NCBI GenBank assembly: GCA_002842195.1
Contig: PHCL01000052.1
Location: 1-7,862, forward strand
Reading direction: 5' to 3'
Length of the DNA stretch: 7,862 nt
Origin: Betaproteobacteria bacterium HGW-Betaproteobacteria-20
GTDB lineage: Bacteria > Pseudomonadota > Gammaproteobacteria > Burkholderiales > Methylophilaceae
The position numbers and the translations under genes were made by a program. The notes below the pieces were generated by a model, which saw only the letters and a list, made by a program, of their open reading frames with translations, was not told the origin of the DNA and made no database searches. Positions 1 to 7,199 of this stretch are shown piece after piece (positions within the stretch are counted from its first letter, which is position 1; each line of letters begins with the position of its first letter).

Positions 1-618
1 ATAAAACTCCCCAGCCTTTTTACCTGCTGAGTCTGCAAAGTATTTAATTAGATATTCATAGGCAGCACCAAGCAGGTCGGGGAATTCAAAATCACTGTCT
101 TTAAGCGGGATTTTTTCAAAGTTCTGTACAAAGTCTGCAAGGGTGTCGTCATCCAGCGTGCGCTGGCCGATTTTACGGTTGAAGTTAATGCCTTTAAGTA
201 CGTCTTGCAGTGCATCGGCATTAGCATCTTCAATCGCCTCAAGTGCTTTGTTGAGCGTGGTCCCGACATTCTCTTTAACATGCTTTAGGGCAGGGCGTTG
301 CACCAGAATTTTTACGCCATTCTCAATGATCTCTTCTTGCCAACCTTGGCTCCAGCGCGCGCGAGGTGGCACATAAAAATATTTACCAGAGTAATTATCA
401 GGATCGCTAAGCGCATCTTCAATATCAGCTTCTGCCATACCTTGCGCCTTGAGTTGCTTACGTAATTCGGCTTGGCGTTGGTCAAATAAATCGCTCGCGC
501 GTTTTAGAAATAACATACCAAAGATGTACTCCTTATACTCGCTGGCATCCATGCTACCGCGTAAATCATCACAGGCAGTGAGAAGGAGGTTTTCTAAGCG
601 TGATAAGGTTAATTTCAT
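1..618 (-). CDS. hsdM: Type I restriction-modification system DNA methyltransferase subunit HsdM, N-terminal part (cut by window edge)
   Basis: An open frame runs without a stop from ATG at 618-616 to the left edge, giving the first 206 residues of a protein usually around 500 long. It begins [20 protein letters not shown] and contains [19 protein letters not shown], typical of the helical HsdM N-terminal domain. The visible part ends in [21 protein letters not shown], the conserved entry to the catalytic domain, where TP would normally follow. The SAM-binding and NPPF motifs lie outside the window. HsdM is the N6-adenine methyltransferase subunit that acts with the specificity subunit HsdS, and with HsdR when cutting unmodified DNA. 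A Shine-Dalgarno-like AGGAAA lies about 6 bases before the start. A terminator separates it from gyrB, so it probably has its own promoter. HsdS and HsdR would be expected to the left but cannot be seen. Family assignment is firm; whether the system is intact is unknown. Confidence 0.93.
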   Translation of the reverse strand, partial: MKLTLSRLENLLLTACDDLRGSMDASEYKEYIFGMLFLKRASDLFDQRQAELRKQLKAQGMAEADIEDALSDPDNYSGKYFYVPPRARWSQGWQEEIIENGVKILVQRPALKHVKENVGTTLNKALEAIEDANADALQDVLKGINFNRKIGQRTLDDDTLADFVQNFEKIPLKDSDFEFPDLLGAAYEYLIKYFADSAGKKAGEFY

Positions 619-681
619 TAATATTTCCTATTTTTATTATTTAGTGCTTCTATAACTGTAAATTTTATGGGTTATAAAAAT

Positions 682-709
682 CTAGCTTGCAGATTAACAG
701 GCTAGCTTG
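682..709. repeat. Direct repeat of CTAGCTTG, 20-bp period
   Basis: CTAGCTTG occurs at 682-689 and again at 702-709, start to start exactly 20 bases, or about two helical turns. The second copy is part of a GCTAGC palindrome at 701-706. The pair lies 64-91 bases upstream of the hsdM start codon, a position that suits a regulator-binding site. No known operator consensus was recognised. Confidence 0.55.
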
Positions 710-719
710 GAGTAATCAA

Positions 720-762
720 TGCACGAAATAACCGCTGACTCTTACACACTTAATTTCGTGCA
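720..762. repeat. Perfect 10-bp inverted repeat with 23-base loop
   Basis: TGCACGAAAT at 720-729 is exactly complementary to ATTTCGTGCA at 753-762. Neither orientation is followed by a T-run, so it does not look like an intrinsic terminator. It lies between the gyrB terminator, whose T-run starts 3 bases away, and the hsdM leader. It could be a protein-binding palindrome, an RNA hairpin or an insertion scar; the sequence alone cannot decide. Confidence 0.7.
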
Positions 763-764
763 AT

Positions 765-786
765 AAAAAAGCCCTTTCGGGCTTTT
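765..786 (-). terminator. Rho-independent terminator of gyrB
   Basis: Read on the minus strand, AAAAGCCC (786-779) pairs with GGGCTTTT (774-767) around a stable GAAA tetraloop (778-775). It runs into six consecutive T residues (770-765). It lies about 65 bases past the gyrB stop codon in the correct direction. Read on the plus strand the hairpin is followed by only TTTTATTA, so it may terminate weakly that way too, but no plus-strand gene precedes it here. Confidence 0.9.
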
Positions 787-801
787 ATTATCAATTTTGA
801 G

Positions 802-833
802 AAAATCAAAAAATTTGGGAAAAATCAAAAAAT
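802..833. repeat. 13-bp direct repeat in the gyrB 3' untranslated region
   Basis: AAAATCAAAAAAT is present at 802-814 and 821-833, a 19-base period. It lies between the gyrB stop and its terminator. On the transcribed strand this gives two U-rich blocks. It overlaps a small palindrome, ATTTT-GAG-AAAAT, at 794-806. It is probably AT-rich slippage or duplication; no function is recognised. Confidence 0.5.
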
Positions 834-851
834 CAGTGAGAACCTACAAAT

Positions 852-3296
<2,445 letters not shown>

Positions 3297-3329
3297 TTAA
3301 TTTAGATAATTTGATATTTTTTTGCAGTA

Positions 3330-3345
3330 AGTTTCACGTGAAACA
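3330..3345. promoter_or_regulatory. parS: parS centromere-like site (ParB-binding)
   Basis: GTTTCACGTGAAAC at 3331-3344 is a perfect 14-bp palindrome. With its flanks it matches the widely conserved chromosomal parS consensus TGTTTCACGTGAAACA at 15 of 16 positions; only the first base differs. It lies in the 94-base dnaN-gyrB spacer, within a few kilobases of the predicted origin, where parS sites usually cluster. ParB would load here and spread to organise origin segregation. No parA or parB is in the window. It also lies in the gyrB leader, so ParB binding could affect gyrB transcription; that is inference. Confidence 0.92.
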
Positions 3346-3363
3346 ATACTTTAAAACGCTTGG

Positions 3364-4464
3364 TTATATACGCATCGGCATTACCACATATTTATAGTTC
3401 TTATCATTTGGCACTGTAATTAAACAACTACTGTTAGCATCTGCAAACGAAAAAGTGACCTGCTCACTATTGGTATTATTTAAAACATCAATTAAATAAG
3501 TGACATTAAAACCAATATCCAGGCTATCACCTGTGTAATCTATTTCCAACTCTTCTTCTGCTTCTTCCTGATCGCTATTCGTGCTGATAAGTTTTAAGTT
3601 GTTATTATTTAACACCATGCGAATTCCGCGATATTTTTCATTAGACAAAATTGAAGCACGCTGCATGGCCAGCAATATCCCTACCCTATCTGTAGTAAAT
3701 GAGTTTTGGTGGCCGGTTGGAATCACACGATGATAATCAGGGAATTTTCCATCAATGACTTTAGATATAAGTTTAAAGTTACTAAAACTAAAGTTTACCT
3801 GATTGCTGGACAATTCAATTTGCACCTTTTCGTCAGTATCATCCAGCAACTTAATCAGTTCAACCACTGTTTTGCGTGGCAATATCACATCTTGTTTCTC
3901 ATAACTTTGTTCTAATTCTGTAGAAGTAAAACTTAATCTATGGCCATCAGTACCTACAATATTTAATTGGTTGTCTGCTACTTCAAATAATAAACCGTTT
4001 AAATAATACCGAATATCTTGTTGCGCCATTGCAAACTCAACTTGTTTCAATAAGTCTTTTAATTGACGCTGACCTATAGTCACCAAGGTGCTCGCGCCTT
4101 GTGTTTTGGTCATAACAGGATAATCTGCAGCAGGTAAAGTTTGCAGATTAAAACGACTTTTACCAGCTTTTAGCGTAATGCGACTATCATTAGTCGCCAT
4201 ATTAATCTCTGAACTATCTGGAAGTGATCGGCAAATATCCAGCAATTTTTTTGCTGAAATAGTGGTAGAAAAATCACCAGTCGTTGCACTTTCAACTGAA
4301 AGTGATATTTGCATCTCTAAATCCGTAGCTGTCAGATGAATCTTATTTTGTTTTGTTTCTAATAACAAATTAGAAAGTATGGGTAACGTATGTCTTTTTT
4401 CTACAATACTGGTAACAGATGTTAAAGGCTTTAATAATATTTCGCGGTTGATTTGTATATTCAT
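3364..4464 (-). CDS. dnaN: DNA polymerase III beta subunit (sliding clamp)
   Basis: Ring-shaped homodimeric clamp that tethers DNA polymerase III and many repair proteins to DNA. The 366 residues equal the E. coli length. Recognised by the N-terminal start MNIQINREILLKPL, the segment RHTLPILSNLLLE and the near-invariant C-terminus YVVMPMRI. Three similar clamp domains of about 120 residues each fit the length. The ATG at 4464-4462 is preceded by AGG ten bases upstream, an acceptable ribosome site. It is transcribed in the same direction as dnaA across a 278-base spacer that holds the oriC candidate. It may therefore be served both by read-through from dnaA and by a promoter inside the spacer. 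gyrB follows after 94 bases. Nothing appears truncated or altered. Confidence 0.98.
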   Translation of the reverse strand: MNIQINREILLKPLTSVTSIVEKRHTLPILSNLLLETKQNKIHLTATDLEMQISLSVESATTGDFSTTISAKKLLDICRSLPDSSEINMATNDSRITLKAGKSRFNLQTLPAADYPVMTKTQGASTLVTIGQRQLKDLLKQVEFAMAQQDIRYYLNGLLFEVADNQLNIVGTDGHRLSFTSTELEQSYEKQDVILPRKTVVELIKLLDDTDEKVQIELSSNQVNFSFSNFKLISKVIDGKFPDYHRVIPTGHQNSFTTDRVGILLAMQRASILSNEKYRGIRMVLNNNNLKLISTNSDQEEAEEELEIDYTGDSLDIGFNVTYLIDVLNNTNSEQVTFSFADANSSCLITVPNDKNYKYVVMPMRI

Positions 4465-4522
4465 CTTTTTTTAACCTAGTGTTTAATTTAATAGTCTTTA
4501 TAATTTAAATAGTATATATAAA

Positions 4523-4537
4523 TAATAACAATAATAA
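4523..4537 (+). other. DnaA-trio-like triplet run next to a DnaA box
   Basis: The plus strand reads TAA TAA CAA TAA TAA, then a GC-rich TGGCGCAC (4538-4545), five A/T bases, then the DnaA box TGTGGATAA (4551-4559). The known DnaA-trio is a run of triplets, read 3' to 5' as G/A-A-T, lying next to a GC-rich block and a DnaA box. DnaA extends from the box along one strand to open the duplex. The order, strand and triplet phase fit here, with one CAA exception. Function is inferred. Confidence 0.55.
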
Positions 4538-4550
4538 TGGCGCACTTTTA

Positions 4551-4559
4551 TGTGGATAA
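4551..4559 (-). promoter_or_regulatory. DnaA box (perfect)
   Basis: TGTGGATAA, the exact complement of the high-affinity box TTATCCACA. It is the box nearest the AT-rich, trio-like element in the dnaA-dnaN spacer. Confidence 0.9.
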
Positions 4560-4627
4560 CCATGTATTTTACATTTAAATCAGTAAGTTAGTCCCTATAT
4601 TCTTAACTTAGTAAAAGCATATTCTGT

Positions 4628-4636
4628 TGTGGATAG
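4628..4636 (-). promoter_or_regulatory. DnaA box (8 of 9)
   Basis: TGTGGATAG is the complement of CTATCCACA, one mismatch at the first position of TTATCCACA. It has the same orientation as the box at 4551 and starts 77 bases from it. Confidence 0.75.
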
Positions 4637-4685
4637 ATTGTTGAGTAAAAAATTCAATTGTGAAATACGCAACCTTATACTCATT

Positions 4686-4694
4686 TTATCCACA
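4686..4694 (+). promoter_or_regulatory. DnaA box (perfect)
   Basis: TTATCCACA, exact consensus, oriented opposite to the two boxes at 4551 and 4628. A weaker 7-of-9 site lies 11 bases upstream (4675-4683), which could bind DnaA cooperatively. Confidence 0.9.
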
Positions 4695-4742
4695 GCCAAT
4701 CCTTAGCTTTACCATTTTAAATCAGTCATATTAATAACCGTA

Positions 4743-6176
4743 TTAATCCCTAATTACCTGTACTAAAAAACTAATATCTCTAGTAAAAGTTGGGTCGTTT
4801 TGTCTTAATAAATCAACTTCATCACAGGCATGCATAACGGTAGTATGGTGCCTACCGCCAAAAGCTTCTCCAATCTCGGGGAAACTGTGATTAGTTAATT
4901 CGCGAGATAATGCCATGGCAATTTGCCGAGGCCGCGCAAAATTCCGTGTCCTTTTTTTACTATACATTTCAGCAACTTTAATTTTATAGTAATCAGCGAC
5001 AGTTTTCTGAATATTTTCCATGGTTACCTGCCTGCCGCGTACTGCGATTAAATCACGCAGTGCATCTTTAGCCAAATGTACATCAATGGCATGGCCAGTA
5101 AATTTAGCCATTGCAATAATACGATTTAATGCACCTTCTAACTCACGTACGCTGGAGCGGATTTGTTTGGCAATAAAAAAAGCGACATCTTCAGGTAAGT
5201 TTAAGTTTACCGCTTCTGCCTTTTTGAGCAAAATAGCCACACGCATTTCAAGCTCCGGTGGTTCTACAGCCACTGTTAAGCCCCAACTAAAACGTGTTCT
5301 CAGGCGCTCGTCTACATCTATAATTTCTTTTGGGTAAGTGTCACAGGTAATCACAATTTGTTTTTTAGCTTCAATCAGTGAGTTAAAAGCGTAAAAGAAC
5401 TCTTCTTGCGTACGGGTTTTTTTAGCAAAAAATTGAATATCATCTATCAGTAATAAATCCAGCGAATGGTATTGGCGCTTAAATTCATCAAAAGCTTTAT
5501 GTTCATAAGCTTTTACCACATCAGATACATAGCGCTCGGCATGCAAATAACGAATTTTTGCGTCCGGATTCTCTTGTTTTAATTTATTACCAATGGCTTG
5601 CAATAGGTGCGTTTTACCTAAACCTACACCACCATATATAAATAAGGGGTTATAAGCGCTGCCAGGGTTCTCGGCTACTTGAATAGCAGCAGCACGCGCT
5701 AACTGGTTGGCGCGACCAGTCACGTAATTATCAAAGTTAAATGCGTTATTTAAACCAGAAACAGCTTTAGCCACATCATTGTTTTTTTTCTGTGGGACTT
5801 TTTTGATAGAGCCAGCTTGAATAATTACCGATTCAAGTGAATTTATTTTCGTGCTATTTTCGTTCTCGGTATCATTGTTTGTTGTTTTACCATGACTGCT
5901 ATTATTTTTTGAATCAGTATCTGTATTATTATTTGCATCACCATTGGCGATAATGAAGTCAATTTGAATGTTTGATAGATCTAACTCATGTGCAAATTGC
6001 TCAATTTTTTTAAGAAAACGTTCTTTCACCCATTGCATTACAAAACGGTTAGGCGCGACTATATGCACTGTACTACCTTCTATTTCTGCATAGAGAGGTT
6101 TAATCCAGGTTTTGAATTGCTGTGTAGAGAGCTCTTGTTCTAAACGACTGAGACAAGTAGGCCAGAAATTTTCCAT
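4743..6176 (-). CDS. dnaA: Chromosomal replication initiator protein DnaA
   Basis: AAA+ ATPase that binds DnaA boxes, melts oriC and loads the replicative helicase. From the ATG it has 477 residues. Domain I begins MENFWPTCLSRLEQEL (to about 75). Domain II (about 76-140) is an Asn/Thr/Ser-rich low-complexity linker. Domain III carries Walker A GGVGLGKTH (182-190), Walker B LLLIDD (241-246), the arginine-finger segment DERLRTRFSWGL (289-300) and sensor-2 VRELEGALNR (343-352). Domain IV carries RPRQIAMALSREL (415-427) and GGRHHTTVMHAC (440-451). In the last motif His443 stands where most DnaA proteins have Asp. A TTG lies directly before the ATG, in frame, and could also start translation. I chose the ATG because homologues begin with a single Met before this segment, although the weak GGA upstream is better spaced for TTG. 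A near-consensus DnaA box in the leader suggests autoregulation. Confidence 0.98.
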   Translation of the reverse strand: MENFWPTCLSRLEQELSTQQFKTWIKPLYAEIEGSTVHIVAPNRFVMQWVKERFLKKIEQFAHELDLSNIQIDFIIANGDANNNTDTDSKNNSSHGKTTNNDTENENSTKINSLESVIIQAGSIKKVPQKKNNDVAKAVSGLNNAFNFDNYVTGRANQLARAAAIQVAENPGSAYNPLFIYGGVGLGKTHLLQAIGNKLKQENPDAKIRYLHAERYVSDVVKAYEHKAFDEFKRQYHSLDLLLIDDIQFFAKKTRTQEEFFYAFNSLIEAKKQIVITCDTYPKEIIDVDERLRTRFSWGLTVAVEPPELEMRVAILLKKAEAVNLNLPEDVAFFIAKQIRSSVRELEGALNRIIAMAKFTGHAIDVHLAKDALRDLIAVRGRQVTMENIQKTVADYYKIKVAEMYSKKRTRNFARPRQIAMALSRELTNHSFPEIGEAFGGRHHTTVMHACDEVDLLRQNDPTFTRDISFLVQVIRD

Positions 6177-6187
6177 CAACTATAAAT

Positions 6188-6196
6188 TTATCCAAA
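6188..6196 (+). promoter_or_regulatory. DnaA box-like site in the dnaA leader (8 of 9)
   Basis: TTATCCAAA differs from TTATCCACA at one position. It lies 12 bases before the dnaA ATG, downstream of the proposed dnaA -10 element, where DnaA binding could repress its own gene. The same 9-mer also occurs by chance inside gyrB, so confidence is limited. Confidence 0.45.
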
Positions 6197-6202
6197 TGAT
6201 GA

Positions 6203-6328
6203 TTAAGCTAACAATTATAAGAGGCGTTCTTAAGCTGGTGTAACAACAAATTAACAGCCACGTAGTTTTTGTAACTATTTGTTTTTATTTTAAATAATGA
6301 TAGTTTAAAGCTGAATTTTAAGCTAACA
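6203..6328. repeat. Two copies of TTAAGCTAACA in the dnaA upstream region
   Basis: The 11-mer occurs at 6203-6213 and 6318-6328 in the same orientation, 115 bases apart. The first copy covers the expected dnaA transcription start. A related TTAAGCTGG lies at 6230-6238, and an inverted GTTAGC at 6344-6349. No known binding consensus was recognised. Confidence 0.5.
6214..6244 (-). promoter_or_regulatory. Probable dnaA promoter
   Basis: On the minus strand a perfect -10 hexamer TATAAT lies at 6219-6214. The best -35 candidate is GTTACA (6244-6239), four of six matches to TTGACA, with a long 19-base spacer. Transcription would start near 6207, giving a leader of about 30 bases. The -10 is good and the -35 weak. 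Confidence 0.45.
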
Positions 6329-6407
6329 TTGCGTTGCAAACTAGTTAGCATGACACCGTATTATTTGTTATGTATCAAGCAGAACATTTTAGCTGGTTTA
6401 ACTAAAC

Positions 6408-6416
6408 TTATCCACA
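6408..6416 (+). promoter_or_regulatory. DnaA box (perfect)
   Basis: TTATCCACA, exact consensus, 34 bases upstream of the rpmH -35 element. It could contribute to origin function or to DnaA control of the divergent genes. Confidence 0.88.
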
Positions 6417-6449
6417 GGCATTTACTAAGTTTACAAAACTAAATAATCA

Positions 6450-6479
6450 TTGACAAAATAGGCGCTTATCGTGTCTAAT
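6450..6479 (+). promoter_or_regulatory. rpmH promoter (sigma-70 type)
   Basis: A perfect -35 TTGACA (6450-6455) and -10 TCTAAT (6474-6479, five of six) are separated by 18 bases. The start site would be near 6486, leaving a leader of about 32 bases before rpmH. This is the strongest promoter signal in the window and probably drives rpmH-rnpA-yidD and perhaps yidC. Confidence 0.8.
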
Positions 6480-6517
6480 AGCGCCCTTTATAGCATTTTG
6501 CCTCGCTGGAGTATTAC

Positions 6518-6652
6518 ATGAAACGTACATATCAACCTTCTAAAACACGTCGCGCCCGTACTCATGGCTTTTTAGTTCGTATGGCGACCAAAGGTGGTCG
6601 TGCTGTTATTGCAGCGCGTCGCGCTAAAGGTCGTAAACGTCTAGGTTTGTAA
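6518..6652 (+). CDS. rpmH: 50S ribosomal protein L34
   Basis: A small, very basic 44-residue protein of the large ribosomal subunit. It starts [12 protein letters not shown] and ends [11 protein letters not shown], with the central [15 protein letters not shown]; this is the standard L34 sequence at its usual length. A good ribosome site, GGAG (6508-6511), precedes the ATG by six bases, and a strong promoter lies just upstream. The stop codon lies inside the left arm of a hairpin that spans the start of the rpmH-rnpA spacer. It is the first gene of the rightward cluster, adjacent to dnaA as in most bacteria. Certain. Confidence 0.98.
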   Translation: MKRTYQPSKTRRARTHGFLVRMATKGGRAVIAARRAKGRKRLGL

Positions 6653-6689
6653 TTGTAAGGCCGTTAGGGCTTTAATAATACAATTGCAA
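6647..6689 (+). other. Stem-loop in the rpmH-rnpA spacer
   Basis: An outer stem pairs 6647-6657 with 6679-6689, eleven pairs including one G-U. A smaller inner stem pairs 6658-6662 with 6668-6672, five pairs with one G-U, closing a five-base loop. The outer left arm covers the rpmH stop codon. No uninterrupted T-run follows, so it is not a classical terminator. It may partly attenuate transcription, or act as a processing or stability element that lets L34 be made in excess of RnpA. Pairing is seen; function is inferred. Confidence 0.6.
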
Positions 6690-6691
6690 CA

Positions 6692-6700
6692 TTATCCACA
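6692..6700 (+). promoter_or_regulatory. DnaA box (perfect) between rpmH and rnpA
   Basis: TTATCCACA, exact consensus, three bases after the spacer hairpin and 80 bases before the rnpA start. It has the same orientation as the box at 6408. It lies outside the usual origin spacers, so it could be an outlying origin element or a DnaA control point for rnpA. Confidence 0.8.
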
Positions 6701-6771
6701 TTAAGTTTTAATGGCAGTAACTTTTAATTACAGTGCTACTTAATTGCAGCAGTTTTTAATTATAATACAAC

Positions 6772-6775
6772 GGAT
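6772..6775 (+). promoter_or_regulatory. Ribosome-binding site deciding the rnpA GTG start
   Basis: GGAT lies four bases before the GTG at 6780. No such motif is suitably placed for the upstream in-frame TTG at 6744 or the internal ATG at 6813. A TATAAT at 6761-6766 lies just before it but has no evident -35 partner. Confidence 0.45.
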
Positions 6776-6779
6776 AATA

Positions 6780-7199
6780 GTGCAAAAGTTCAGGCTAATT
6801 AAACAAGCCAAGATGATTAAAACGGATGATTTTTCATCCGTTTTTAATTTCCGCAAACGTATTTCTACGCCATATTTAGCCATGCACTATCAGCCGAATA
6901 TGCAGTCACGTGCGCGCTTGGGTTTGGTAGTAGGTAAAAAAACTGCTAAATTAGCGGTGAGCAGAAATTACATGCGGCGTGTGTTGCGTGAATTTTTTAG
7001 ACTAAAGCAACACGAAATTTGCCATGTCGATTTAATTATACGGGTGCAAAAAAAGTTTAGTAAAGGTGATTTTGTTCAAATTAAACAAGAGTTTGATATG
7101 TTAATTACTAAATTAAATCAAAGAGTTAGTGCTAGTTCACCTAATTTAAGTGTGCAATCTGGCATAACCGAAACGCCGTCATTTACGGAAAGTAAATAA
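6780..7199 (+). CDS. rnpA: Ribonuclease P protein component
   Basis: Basic protein cofactor of RNase P, which with the catalytic RNA (rnpB, not in this window) trims the 5' leader of precursor tRNAs. From GTG at 6780 it has 139 residues, within the family range. Family marks are RLIKQAKMIKTDDFSSVF near the N-terminus (5-22), RARLGLVVGKKTAKLAV (44-60) and SRNYMRRVLREFFR (61-74), the RNR-type RNA-binding motif with Tyr in the middle. The last 25 or so residues form a Ser/Thr-rich tail that is probably not part of the fold. An upstream in-frame TTG at 6744 would add twelve residues unlike the family; the GTG has a nearby GGAT and places the conserved FRL at the expected distance. It overlaps yidD by one base, so the two are co-translated. 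Confidence 0.94.
   Translation: MQKFRLIKQAKMIKTDDFSSVFNFRKRISTPYLAMHYQPNMQSRARLGLVVGKKTAKLAVSRNYMRRVLREFFRLKQHEICHVDLIIRVQKKFSKGDFVQIKQEFDMLITKLNQRVSASSPNLSVQSGITETPSFTESK

Larger units (their letters stand above)
619..764. other. hsdM-gyrB spacer: hsdM leader and presumed promoter region with repeats
   Basis: No gene is visible on either strand. The region must hold the promoter of the minus-strand hsdM gene, because the gyrB terminator lies immediately upstream of it. I could not pick out a convincing -35/-10 pair; AT-rich stretches around 650-680 offer only partial -10 matches. It also holds a tandem copy of CTAGCTTG (682-689 and 702-709) and a perfect 10-bp inverted repeat (720-729 with 753-762), listed separately. 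These are candidate operator sites for hsd control, which is inference. Confidence 0.5.
4465..4742. other. oriC: Candidate replication origin (oriC) in the dnaA-dnaN spacer
   Basis: This 278-base spacer has no gene. It holds perfect DnaA boxes at 4551-4559 (minus) and 4686-4694 (plus), an 8-of-9 box at 4628-4636 (minus), and a weaker TTATACTCA (7 of 9) at 4675-4683. The dnaN-proximal side, about 4481-4537, is almost pure A/T and could be the duplex-unwinding element. Small inverted repeats occur at 4562-4574 (ATGTA/TACAT) and 4584-4610 (TAAGTTA/TAACTTA). Placement beside dnaA, the box cluster and the AT-rich stretch are the standard origin signs. Against it, dnaA itself would then be transcribed toward the origin, and the spacer on the other side of dnaA is an alternative or second part. 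Confidence 0.75.
6180..6517. other. Divergent dnaA-rpmH regulatory spacer
   Basis: No gene is visible in these 338 bases. They hold the presumed dnaA promoter (minus, about 6214-6244), the rpmH promoter (plus, 6450-6479), one perfect DnaA box (6408-6416), one 8-of-9 box (6188-6196), two copies of TTAAGCTAACA (6203-6213 and 6318-6328) and a small hairpin at 6322-6349. The sequence is AT-rich. In some bacteria the origin lies in this spacer, and all flanking genes here point away from it, so it may be part of the origin. Fewer boxes than in the dnaA-dnaN spacer make it the second choice. Confidence 0.65.

Noticed and set aside
143..655. Plus-strand open frames at 143-376 and 449-655 and a minus-strand frame at 48-281
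   Set aside because: All overlap the hsdM frame, which has clear family motifs through its whole visible length; these are out-of-frame shadows.
765..786. Terminator hairpin considered as a plus-strand terminator or a repeat element
   Set aside because: No plus-strand gene precedes it, and the long T-run is on the minus-strand transcript, which identifies it as the gyrB terminator.
3706..3915. 69-codon plus-strand open frame inside dnaN
   Set aside because: Antisense to conserved clamp codons, no ribosome site or family resemblance.
5020..5337. 105-codon plus-strand open frame inside dnaA
   Set aside because: Antisense shadow of the AAA+ and sensor-2 region of dnaA; Ser/Arg-rich composition with no family signature.
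5824..5951. Asn/Thr/Ser-rich segment of dnaA, considered as an insertion or repeat expansion
   Set aside because: It falls in domain II, a linker that varies in length and composition in all DnaA proteins; the total length is normal.
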